Assembly (NCBI GenBank): GCA_019279435.1 | Contig: JAAALK010000081.1 | Span: forward strand, 26,562,457 to 26,626,456 | Direction of reading: 5' to 3' | Length of the DNA stretch: 64,000 nucleotides | Source of the DNA: Zizania palustris | Lineage: Eukaryota; Streptophyta; Magnoliopsida; Poales; Poaceae | In this document: positions 11,501 to 23,500 of the stretch, in pieces | Position numbering within the stretch: position 1 is the first letter of the stretch | Layout: every line of letters starts with the position of its first letter | Notes under the pieces: generated by a model | Told to the model about the DNA's origin: nothing | What the model saw: the letters and a program-made list of their open reading frames with translations, nothing else | The model's database searches: none | Program-made: the position numbers and the translations under genes

Positions 11501-14500
11501 AGCGTCTGACCCACTCTACTTTTTGCCCATCCATCAAAGGGCATTTGATGAGATATGTCCATATTGTATACAAGCAAAACATAAGGTAGGATTCACACAG
11601 TTGGCCTGATGGTGCCCGGACATACCACAATTGAAACAAGTAATTTCTTCAACCTTCGACTCTCTCAAACCCTTAAAATCATGTCGGAACTGAGAGCTCC
11701 CTTGTTCTTCATCCCTCTTCTAGACAAATGATCGTTCCTTCTTCCGAGGACCCTTAGATTGCCTCTTATCCCAATCCTTTTAGGGCTTCCCTCTCCCCCA
11801 TCATCAACACCCAAAACATGCTCACGATGACCTCTTCCAGAATCCCTATCAAACATCCTGCGTTTACCACCTCCCGTTCCCTCAGCCCACTTGCGATCCA
11901 TTGCCGAACCCACAACTACTTTCGCGAAGGAGCGAGAGTCAACGAACCTGGGGAAATACACCACACCTTTATCATCGAAGAGCCGAATCACCGGATATCC
12001 TCTTACAAGGCCGGAAACCCTAGCTCCAGAGCTGGAAAAGAGAGAACGGTTCCTCTGGGAACCCACAACCACGCAGGTTTATCTGAAACCCAAGAGTGAC
12101 GGTAGAGATCCTCCATGTTGAAACCATCGATCAGGCCAAAGTTAACATCATCTAAATCCAAGCCCACGAACCTAGTTTGCCGAGTGTCCGAAGGAATGCA
12201 CTCGATAAACATTAGCTTTCCGGTAGTGAGAGAAGGTGCCATCCACCTTCGGTGTCATGTTTTTGTTTAGAGAGGTAAGGGGAGCATATTATAATGAATA
12301 AAGGTCCATGGTTGATTTTAATGATATGAATTTGATCATATACCTACCTTTTAGATGAAAATTGAGGATTTACCCACCACATCTTAGCGACATGTGAGGT
12401 CCACATAGGTCAATTACATATGGGCTAGGAGGATAAATCTTCAATTTCTATCTAAATAGAGGATATATAATCAATTTTTCTTTTTAATGATCCCGCAAAT
12501 TTGTGAATCGCCCAACTAAAGTACGAGCGAGAGCGGCCCAAGCCAGCGATGTGCCCTGTTGCCTGTGCGCTCGCCCCGTCTTGCCGCGCCGCCAGACGCT
12601 CGGCTGCTCCCGCCGGCCGCTGCTAGCGGATGGCTGCCCACGCATGCCCCCATCGGGTGGCCCCGCCCGGCCCGGCGAAGCCATCGCCTGGCTTCCATTT
12701 TGCTCCGAATTTCGTTGTGATTTGCTTAATTGGTAAATGCTTTACTTTGTGTTGAGTATCTCTGGTTTGTGTTCATGTGGGGTTTGATATATTGTTCTTA
12801 TATTCTGTCAATTGACGATAGCGCAAGGTTTGTGGCAGGATTGATGCATGTTTTATGGTGATTGAAAGTTACTAGAGGCACCAATTCACTATAAGATTAT
12901 CCATTGCCAATGCGATTTAACCAATATGATTTTAGGCCATTTTTTCTAACCAAAAATGTCAAAAGAGGTGATTAATAATGTGCTTAAGTTCTGCACTTGG
13001 TTTGAAATAATGTTTCTTAATCCATTATACATCCACAATTCCGTTGAAACTGCGGCGTCTCTATAAATAAGCAGGTGTTCAAGTTCTGCAGTGGTAAACT
13101 TAATAAAAATGTACACACAAAGCTAGGTTTTGGAAGTTTTACATGTTTTTCATAAAGTCAAAAGGGTGTTTTAAATATAGTAGAGCAGTACTATTGCAAT
13201 CTTCTATTAATATAAGACCATTCTATTTTGAAAAAAATAAGATCTTTCTTTCTTTCTTTCTTGTTTAAACTATTTATATTGTATTTTGTGTAAATTTTGA
13301 ACTTAATTGTTGATCTAAGACATTTTATAATGTCGTGACATATTATTGCTATGTTTATATACGAGAGTATTTTTTTGCACTTACCAAATTTTATACGTAT
13401 ATATTGAATTTGCGATGTTATACAAAAATTGGAGTCTGTAGTGGCTAGGCACACCTAGCGAAAAATTCCAGGCTACGCCATTGATTGTTGGGATTTGAAT
13501 GAGGCATGCACCAAAGTCCTATTTACATTCATAACAGTGACAGTAATGCAACCTGCCATTGCCACCATATGTTTTTCAGATATTCTCTTTACATGTAACC
13601 GGCACACTCGAAGTCATCATATCACTGGAACATCGGCGGGAGATATGTCGTTACATTTACAACCATCAGGCATGCCAGAGTTTACTTACAGTTTCACTCA
13701 AAGTATATTTTTCCAGTAAAACATGTCAAATTAACCCTTTTTATATTATATCTAATTATCTATAACAATTTGCCTTGTAGAATGGAGATGGTGGTTGGGG
13801 GACTGACATTCTAGGACAGAGCACTATGTTTGGGTCATGCTTGAACTATGCAACATTAAAACTCCTTGGTGAGGTCGTCGATCAAAATGATGCATTAGCC
13901 AAGGGGCGTGATTGGATTTTGTCTCATGGAAGTGCAACTGCAGCACCTCAATGGGCAAAGATATGGCTCTCGGTATGCATTGAAACATAATAAAATAAAC
14001 TTTTCTTTGTCATGAATAGAGCTGAGTCAAAATGTTGGAGCTGATTCCATATCTAGAATCATTCTTTTTTTTTTTGCTTTGCTTTGGTACATTTTTTGAA
14101 CAATATATGGCCATGGTACCACAATATAATGTTCTCTTTAATCAAAAGGTCATCGGTGTGTATGACTGGTCTGGAAATAAAGCAATAATTCCTGAATTAT
14201 GGATGGTACCACATTTTCTTCCAATTCATCCAGGTAAGTTCTGCATTAGTACAAAGTCCTAATCAGACTTCTCATTATTTGTATATTTTTACACATTTTG
14301 ATTTCACTTTGAAGAATATGGAACTATGGAAGCTGACAGTTTGTTTGTTAGTCCTTTAATTGTTTTTAGAAGACTTTTATCCTTTGTTTGAATGGTAGCT
14401 ATCTCACCTACTATAGCATTGCCACTGTGCTACCCTGCATCTCCATGTGTAATATTTTTATGTCATCTACCATTGTTTTGTTTTTAACTGAATAGTTTAA

Positions 14501-17500
14501 GTAAAAAATAGAATTAAACCAATAATAACGTTGTTGTTTTTTATCTTATAAAGTGTACATTCTCTTTTATAGGAAAATTTTGGTGCTTTGTTCGTATGAT
14601 TTACATGCCAATGGCATATCTTTATGGGAAAAAGTTTGTTGGCCCAATCACTCCAACTATATCGGAAATAAGAGAGGAGCTGTACGACATACCCTACAAT
14701 GAGGTTGACTGGAACAAGGCGAGAAATTCCTGTGCCAAGGTTTGTTACTTACCTCCATTCTAAAAAAGATGACCTCATAGGATACGTGTAATCAAACCTC
14801 AAAATTTAAATTATTACTAAATTCAAAATTATTAGGAATTAATATGCTAAACTAGCTTAGATTTTTCATGAAAAATATGTTCATATAACTCTATGTTTAT
14901 TGTTTTTCACAAGTTTTTAAATATATGTAGTTACATTAGTACATAATAGAGAATTATGGGCGAGTAGAAAAATGGTCCAACACTTTTGTGCAAGCACACA
15001 TATAACTTTTCTTTGTTGTTACAACAGGAAGACCTTCGATATCCTAGTTCATGGGTGCAAAATATTGCCTGGGCAGGCTTAAATAAGTTTGTGGAACCAA
15101 TATGCAATTACTGGCCATTCAACAAACTGAGGGAAACATCTCTGCGCAATCTTATTAAACATATCTACTATGAGGATGAAAGTACTAAATATATTGGTTT
15201 ATGCCCAATAAACAAGGTAATTAACTTGAATGGAAAACTTTTTCCCTTGTAAGGAAATGTTTTGGTTTTATATATGATTATATTCATTCTTCTACTGTTC
15301 AGTTATGTAGCAACATGGCTCATTAGTGTTGTTGTGATCCACGAGGACAATGTTTAACATGGTAGGGTAGCCACATATGGAGAATTGAAGTGTGGAATAC
15401 ACAATGTTGCATGAAAGAGCCTCATCAATCTAATATTTACACATGAGAGAAGTAAACAACTAAATTTCTTATGGAAATTCATTGTGTCATCCCTGAAGGT
15501 TCACCCTATAGTTGTACATTATTGCTCGCTGTAGCACTGACTGACAAGTAGGTGAATTTTTCAGTTCGCTTTGCAGCATTTGTCCAGCCCCTTATTTGTT
15601 ATGCTTTTTGGTCCTGATCGAAACATATTTTCTGAGAGAAATTTGTTCTTACATGGAATATGAGATGCATGCATATTGGATTGGTTTACTGTTGTGCAAT
15701 ATCAGTTTCGTTTGATGACAAACTAGCACTGATATACATTGTCAATGTCAGTTTGTGACACAAACCAATACTAATACATCAGTGCCGCTTAGTGATATAA
15801 ACCGACACTGATGTATCATGTCAGCTGGTGTCACAAACCAACACCAATATTGCATATCAGTGTCAGTTCGAGGCATATTAAAAAAACTTAATGCCTACTA
15901 CAATAATACATCTTCACTGCCGGTTCGGACACAATTAACCTAACCGACACCGGATGTCCATTACTTATAGCTGGTTCTGTGGTAGTGAATCTTAATTCTC
16001 TCTCAATAGACATGGCTGCTTTAGCATTATTCCTTCACAATTCACACTAAAATTCTGAGTTCTGATCAAACTATTTTTGATTTTAGGCATTAAATATGAT
16101 TTGCTGTTGGATAGAAAACCCAAATTCAGACGCATTCAAGAAACATCTTCCAAGGATTTATGACTATCTATGGATCTCTGAAGATGGTATGAAAGCGCAG
16201 GTACTATTTTGGATCCTTCACGTATCGTGAAGACAACTAATCCTATGTACATAAGCTTGGCTGCACAAAGTGGACACCAACTAACAAATATTACCAAAAA
16301 TTTCCAAAAAAATTTTGGTATCAAATTCATGGTGCAAGTACAAAAAAATGTAGCTGGTCTGGTGGTTTAGTAATTCTACAGTTTACCATAAACTGAAATA
16401 TATTTCCATGTGAGAGTTTTGATTCTGTCGGTGCTTTAGGCAGTTCTGTACACATTGGTTTTTCATAACTGATTTTTTTTAAAAAAACAATCAACTGGTA
16501 ATCAACTAATGCAATGGACACTGGATGGATCAAAATAAAAACTCAGGAGCGTGTAGGAGATAAAGTAAAACTGAGTGACATGGAGCAGGTTGAACTAAAA
16601 CTTGTGAGGGCGATGGTGAATTTATGTTAGCTGTTATATATGATTTTTTAATAAAGACGTTGATGGGGGAATAAGTTTTCCCTTAAACAAGGGCCAAATG
16701 ACATCAGCCTCCGTAGAACTCCGGTCCAGAGCCTGACATCATAGGATACGTCTAATCAAACCGCAAAATTTAAATTATTACTAAATTCAAAATTATTAGG
16801 AATTAATATGCACAAATAGTATAAATTTGTCCTGAAAAATATGTTCATATAACTCTATGGTTATTTTTTTTACAAATATTTAGATATAAGAAGTAGTATA
16901 AAGATATATGCATTGGAGACTATGTCAAAGTTACTTCATAGTTGCATTATTACATAATAGAGAATTATGGGTGAGTAGAAAAATTGTCCAACACCTTTGT
17001 GCAAACACACATAACTTTTCTTTGTTGTTACAACAGGAAGACCTTCGATACCCTAGTTCATGGGTGCAAAATATTGCTTGGGCAGGCTTAAATAAGTTTG
17101 TGGAACCAATATGCAACTACTGGCCATTCAACAAACTGAGGGAAACATCGCTGCACAATCTTATTAAACATATCTACTATGAGGATGAAAGTACCAAATA
17201 TATTGGTTTATGCCCAATAAACAAGGTAATTAACTTGAACAGAAAACTTTTTCCCTTGTAAGGAAAAGTTTTGGTTTTATATATTCTGCTACTGTTCAGT
17301 TATGTAGCAACGTGGCTCATTAGTGTTGTTGTGATCCACAAGGACAATGTTTAACATATGGTAGGGTAGCCACATATGGAGAATTGAAGTGTGATGAATA
17401 CACAATGTTGCATGAAAGAGCCTCATCAATCTAATATTTACACATGAGAGAAGTAAACAACTAAATTTCTTAGGGAAATTCATTGTGTCATCTCTGAAGG

Positions 17501-20500
17501 TTCACACTATAGTTGTATATTTGTTGCTCGCTGTAGCACTGACTAGTAGGTGATTTTTTCAGTTCGTTTCACAGCATTTGTCAAGCGCCTTATTTGTTAT
17601 GCTTTTTGGTCCTGAATGAAACATATTTCATTATTTCCTGAGAGAAATTCGATCTTACATGGAATAAGAGATGCATGCATGTTGGATTGGTTTGCTGTTG
17701 AGCAATATCAGTTCCGTTTGATGACAAACTAGCACTGATATATGTTATCAATGTTTGTTTGTGACACCAACCGATACTAATACATCAGTGCCGCTTAGTG
17801 ACAGAAACTGACACTTATGTATCATGTCAGTTGGTGTCACAAACCAACACCAATAATGCATATCAGTGTCAGTTTGAGGCATATTAAAAAAAAACTTAAT
17901 GCCTACTAGTTTAAGAACCAACAATAATACATCTTCACTGCTGCTTCGGACACAATTAACCTAACCGACACCGAATGACCAATACTTATAGCTGGTTCTG
18001 TGGTAGGGAATCTTAATTCTCTCTCAATAGACATTGCTACTTTAGTATTATTCCTTCACAATTCAGCACTAAAATTGTGAGTTCTGACCAAACTATTTTT
18101 GATTTTAGGCATTAAATATGATTTGCTGTTGGATAGAAAACCCAAATTCAGACGCATTCAAGAAACATCTTCCAAGGATTTATGACTATCTATGGATCTC
18201 TGAAGACGGTATGAAAGCGCAGGTACTATTTTTGATCCTTCACGTATCGTGAAGACAACTAATCCTATGTGCATAAGCTTGGCTGCACAAAGTGGACACC
18301 AACTAACAAATATTACCAAAAATTTCCAAAAAGTTTTGGTATCAAATTCATGGTGCAAGTACAAAAAATGTAGCTGGTCTGGTGGTTTAGTAATTCTACA
18401 GTTTACCATAACTGAAATATATTTCCCTGTGAGAGTTTTGATCCTGTTGGTGCTTTAGGCAGTTCTGTACACATTGGTTTTTCATAACTGAAATATTTTT
18501 TAAAATAAACAATCAACTGGTAATCAACTAATGCAATGGACACTGGATGGATCAAAATAAAAACTCAGGAGCATGTAGGAGATAAAGTAAAACTGAGTGA
18601 CATGGAGCAGGTTGAACTAGAACTTGTGAGGACGATGGTGAATTTATGTTAGCTGTTATATATGATTTTTTAATAAAGCTGTTATATATGATTATGAGCA
18701 ACAGATCCTATTGTTCATATACCAGATAAGTGACTGGACAGAAGCCATAACAAGTAGCAGGGGAAGGAGATATCCAAATGGAGAGGCAGCCGGTGTGTCT
18801 AGCGGCAGTCATAGGCAAAAATAAACTGACATGATCTTTAGCCAATCTACCATCTCCCACATTCCCTCTTTGAGTTGACAATGTCACTATGCCCGTGTTC
18901 ATGCATTGTAACTCCTTTGGAACCTATGAATTTTATAGAAATTAGTTCAATTCCTGTGAAAATCACCTGTCTACCATCCACGCTGGGTTCTTTACAAATA
19001 GTAATATATAAAATCAATCTTTAGCAGATATTAGTGTCAAAAATGGTCGCAGCTTAAGTTTTATAACCACAAGAAATATGCTGCAATCTAGCAGTTTTTT
19101 ATCATTTCTAGCTAGTCACACAGGTTGTCTACCTCATTATTTGTGAACCATGTTTAATTAAATTTTGTATAAGTACCATAAATAAAATTACAGCATGTTA
19201 ATGATAATATTTTTATGTTGAACAACTTTTAAAACATATTTTGGGTTAAGCTAACATGATATAAAGTTCTCAACGTCCTATCATTTTTATGTTGATGTAG
19301 TTCATTGCTAGGATCAAGAATCTAGTTGAAATAATCTCCAGAAAAAATTCTATGAAATTTTTATCTGCATACCAAACCCTATAATATTGACATACATATT
19401 AATGCTCTGTGGCTGCTTCTATTGTGAGCCTGCTTGTGTTCACAATGTTTATATTGATCGTAAGTACTAAGTATGACACATTAATGCATGCAGCATGAGT
19501 ACATAAATTATTTTCGAAACATATAAGTGTAAAGCTTTGTATAAGGACATACACATCTTGTTATTCTGTTGATTATAGGTATGTGATGGATGCCAGACAT
19601 GGGAGACATCATTTATAATTCAAGCCTTTTGCTCCTCAGGCCTAGTTGACGAGTTCAGTTCAACTCTTGAAAAAGCTTATGGTTTTCTAAAAAATTCACA
19701 GGTTCGTAATACTTGATCAATTTGCATCTGGAAAGATGTTTGACACTTTCGAAAAAACTGAAATTTACCTTCTTACTTGAAGGTTCTTAATGATCTTCCT
19801 AATGGCACAAGTTTTTATCGCCATAGATCAAAAGGTTCATGGACTCTTTCTACAGCAGACAATGGTTGGTCAGTGCCTGATTGTACTGCAGAAGCTCTTC
19901 AGGTCATAGAAGGATCTGTTCTGCTCCTACAGTTTTTAGTTTTAGGCACTACTTGTTTCTTCACGTGGCAAGATGACACCAAATTCATATCCTAACATAT
20001 AATTGCTCCAGATTTTAGGTGGTGTTTGGTTCCTTGGACTAAAATTTAGTTCGTGTCACATCGGATGTTTGGACATCAATTTGAATGATTAAATTTGAAC
20101 TGATTATAAAAATAATTACAGAATTAGAGGATTATTCACGAGACATTTTTTAAAGCCTAATTAATCCATGATTAGCAAATGTTTACTGTAGCATCACATT
20201 GTCAAATCATGACATAATTAGACTTATTAGATTCGTCTCGCAAATAATCCACCGATTATGAAATGAATTTTATAAATAGTCTACATTTAATACTCCAAAA
20301 TAACATCTAAACATCCGACACGACGGGACTAAAATTTGAAACTAAAGAACCAAACACCCCCTTAGTAGTAGACTTGCAGTGTAGCATATATACTTACCTT
20401 GGTGCTACCATGATTTGTCTCTGTCCCCGCTTCTCTTCTAATCTTCCCTTCTCTTCTCTTGTCCCATGCAACTAGCCAACTATTATTAACTAAACCAGCT

Positions 20501-23500
20501 ACTAATCTAAGTATCCAACTACCATTAGCCAACTACTCAACAGAGAATATAATACCTGTGGCTGGCTGTGAGCTCCTTCAAATAAGTGGCAGTAGCACGT
20601 GCTCGGTCGAAGTTGCTTTGTAGTTGGCAGAGTGGAGACAACAGTATGCGGGATCACTCAACCTCGCTAAAGCTCCTCCTGCAGTTCTGTCGCTCACCTT
20701 CGCTGCCACTTGTCGGACTTCTGCCGCCACCTGTCGGATCTCAAACACCACTTGCCTCCATCGTGTCTTCGGCTCTCCTCTCACCTCCACCGTCGCCTGC
20801 CGGAGAAGACTTGATCCGCCACTGCCCGCTGCCTCCGAAGACGCTGCCCGCTGACAAGCAGATCCACTCACTGCCCACTCGCCGCCGCCTCCCGTAGAGG
20901 CCACCTGCTGCTGCTGAGCAGACCGGCGCCACGGAGCAAACCGACGTCCCCTCTCTTTTCCCTCTTCATTGCCTTATCTCTTCTCCCTTTTTCCCTCCAG
21001 CGCGCACCAGATTTCCCACGCTGCTTTGCTGTTTCATGCATGCTGTCCCTAGCCCAGCCGCCTTTTGTGACCTGTATGACACACGCCCCAGGAACCTGGG
21101 TGTCAGGGTGACGCCATATCACGCCTAGGTGGACACCTAACTCCTGAGGCGATGCCATATGAGGTTACACCAAGGAGACGCTGACGCCCAGCCTCGGATC
21201 ACGCTGAGACGCCGAGGCGACACCTTAAGAACACTGGTTGGGAAGATGTCGAACGTAATATGTCAGAAAATATTTAAAATATAATGATGTAAAGTACATT
21301 GAATGACAAACCTACACCCAGTGTTAGAAAAATCGGTGATCGGTAGCTGATTGGTCGACCACCGAGTAGTGATTAATCGGTTAATCGGGGATTAACTGAA
21401 TTAATCGGTCAACCTATTAATCGGTCAATAAATAATTAAATAATATATTACCTGCCTATTTTTCTATCTCTTTCTCTTTTACTGTATGTCCTCACAGCCC
21501 CGTACTTTTTACCTACTTGTTTTCTGCATATTTTTTTTATCTCTTTTACTTTATCTATCTCATTGCACCTGCCCCAACTGCCTCAGTGTCAGCACTGCCC
21601 AAGACTGCTCTCTCTCCACTGCCCATCCCGCATACACTACCTCTCTTGTTCTCTCTCCTATCTCCTTCTCCCTTTTCTCTACTGAAAAGCAAATGCCGGA
21701 AACAGTTCGACGCGTCACAAATCCAGCGAGCCCGATGACGACGGCGGCGGTGGCCTGGATCTGGCGGCGGACGACCGCGCTCGCGCGGACGGCGCGCAGA
21801 CGACGCGCGGACAGCTCGCTGTAGGGCGCAGAAAAGCGGGGACGAGGCACGGACGACGCGGAAGAAGCAGGGGCGAGGTGCGGACGGCGGACGGCGCGGA
21901 CGCGGTGCCGGATCTGCCAAGCTGGGCACGTCTTTCTAGATGTGGCGTGCGCAGGAAAGAGGGAAAAGGGGAAAAGTGCGCAAGAGAGAGGGAAAGTGCT
22001 GGGCGGTGTGTGCAAAATCCCATTTTTCTGTACTGGACCGATTAATCGGTGGCACCGATTAATTGGTGGTCACCCGATTAATCGGGTCGGTGGTCACCCG
22101 ATTAATCGGTCCGCCGATTTCTGGCCGATTTTCCTGTAAATTAAATGTACTGGGTCCGATCACCGATTAATCGGCCGATTTTTCAACACTGCCTACACCT
22201 ACTAAAAGTATTTTCTTGTGGCTATTCTAGACACATATGTGCATTAATAGTCTTCTTAAGTCTTTCATTCCTGAGCAAGTTGGGGTTTAGGGAGTATTAT
22301 TACACTCGAAGCACATAAATGTGGTTCAAAATATACAAATAGTGGTCTGGAGTAGCGGCTGTTATTGTTAGATAACCCAGTCTTGTATGCATTTTACTTC
22401 ATAGTTATTTCCTGTTTTGGTCTAGCCGAAATAATGTGAGCCCTTTCTCTGCACTAGGCGCGTCCTTGGAGTGCTGGTTGCATGCCTAGTCCATGCGGTT
22501 AGGCTCTCCTCTTTTCTCTCAGGTAGTTGTGTCTAGTGGGGAGTGCTGCATGCTGTGTATGGCGTGAAGCTGGGAGTGTGCCGAGTCAAGGGGGGTTAGT
22601 GGGTCCATTTTGCTTTGTAATCGGTGTGCTTTTACTTAAGGAAAAATCCCAGAAAAAGCTGTGTTTTGTTGAGCAGCACCAAAAACTCTCTCTCGTGCTC
22701 TTGTGTTCTTGTGTTCATACCGAAGAACTGGGCACCAACGGAGGGGGTGGATTCAACAAGTGGTATCAGAGCCCGTTACCTTCGGTGGACGCGAGATCGA
22801 GCAATTGCCGCTGCGCTGATGAATCGCCGTCGTCAACATCGCTCAGCCTCACCGGGTGACAGGAGTCACACCGGCGGCAACGCGAGAGGAACTGGCAGGA
22901 CTCCAGACAGCGCAAGGGGAAGTGGAGGCAGCACTGGTGATGGTGATCAACTGGTCTACCGAGTCGTAAGGGAAGGCGGCGGCGGTGGATCATACCCCAT
23001 GCTGACCAAGTCGAATTACTACACTTGGGCAGCCCTTATGCGGGTGAAGATGCAGGCGAGAGGCCTGTGGACTGCGGTGGACGTCGGGACAGAGAACTTC
23101 ATCGACGACCGCAATGCATTGGAGGCCATCACGATGGGACTACCTCCGGAGTTGCAAGGGAGCATCGCCAGCAAGACCTCCGCCAAGATCGCGTGGGACT
23201 CGCTCAAGAAGACGCATCTCGGTGCTGATCGGGTGCGCCAAGCGAGGGCGAACACGCTGCGGCGCGAATTTGATTTGCTCAAGTTCAAGGATGGAGAGTT
23301 TGTGGATGATTTTGGCGTCCGCATCACGGACCTTGCCAACCAGCTAAAGGTACTCGACAGTGGGTATACTGAGCCTGAGATTGTGCGGAAGTTCTTGCAG
23401 GCCACGCCGCCGCGGTTTGGACAGATTGTCATGGCAATCGAAACCCTCCTCGACCTTGACCAGATGACGGTCGAAGATCTGATTGGGAGATTGAAGGCGG

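Larger units (their letters stand above)
6053..12284 (-). mobile_element. L1-type LINE, dead, in OSC-A intron 2
   Basis: 6.2 kb on the minus strand with the order of plant L1 elements: ORF1 with a CCHC knuckle, then ORF2 with endonuclease, reverse transcriptase and a C-terminal Zn region. CATATTAT at 6045-6052 and 12285-12292 is a weak candidate target duplication. No clear poly(A) tail is seen. Many stops and frameshifts make it non-autonomous. OSC-C lacks it at the matching place in intron 2. The same insertion is in the second copy (35949-42168), so it predates that duplication. Confidence 0.8.
1541..13476. repeat. Segmental duplication, copy 1 (partner 31387-43360)
   Basis: About 12 kb covering the OSC-A promoter, exons 1-2 and most of intron 2 with its LINE is repeated in the same orientation at 31387-43360. 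Over the LINE the two differ almost only by single-base indels. Left of the LINE there are many substitutions and several true indels. The right limit is sharp: both copies read ...TTCCAGGCTAC and then diverge. The left limit of the partner is hidden by the gap. Confidence 0.9.
14773..16736. repeat. Tandem duplication unit 1 (exons 7-8)
   Basis: About 1.96 kb holding exons 7 and 8, repeated directly at 16737-18690. It is closer to OSC-C (49066-51076) than to unit 2. Its last 76 bases (16661-16736) are the start of the solo LTR that is complete in OSC-C. Confidence 0.9.
16737..18690. repeat. Tandem duplication unit 2 (exons 7'-8')
   Basis: Direct repeat of 14773-16736 with clearly more substitutions than unit 1 shows against OSC-C. 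At its end AATAAAGCTGTTATATATG is the empty site of the solo LTR. Confidence 0.88.

Noticed and set aside
12484..12736. Possible extra exon or small gene in intron 2
   Set aside because: The matching island in OSC-C does not keep the reading frame, and OSC exons 2 and 3 join directly in the family.
13241..13263. CTTT microsatellite as a regulatory site
   Set aside because: Simple repeat of variable length between copies; nothing links it to regulation.
20578..21158. Overlapping ORFs on both strands, 60-108 aa
   Set aside because: Composition is GC- or pyrimidine-rich, with no recognisable domain and no frame conservation with 63700-63840. Treated as intron DNA.
22624..22818. Upstream ATG start for the copia polyprotein
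   Set aside because: It lies in the LTR before the primer-binding site. The start at 22819 fits the genome layout better.
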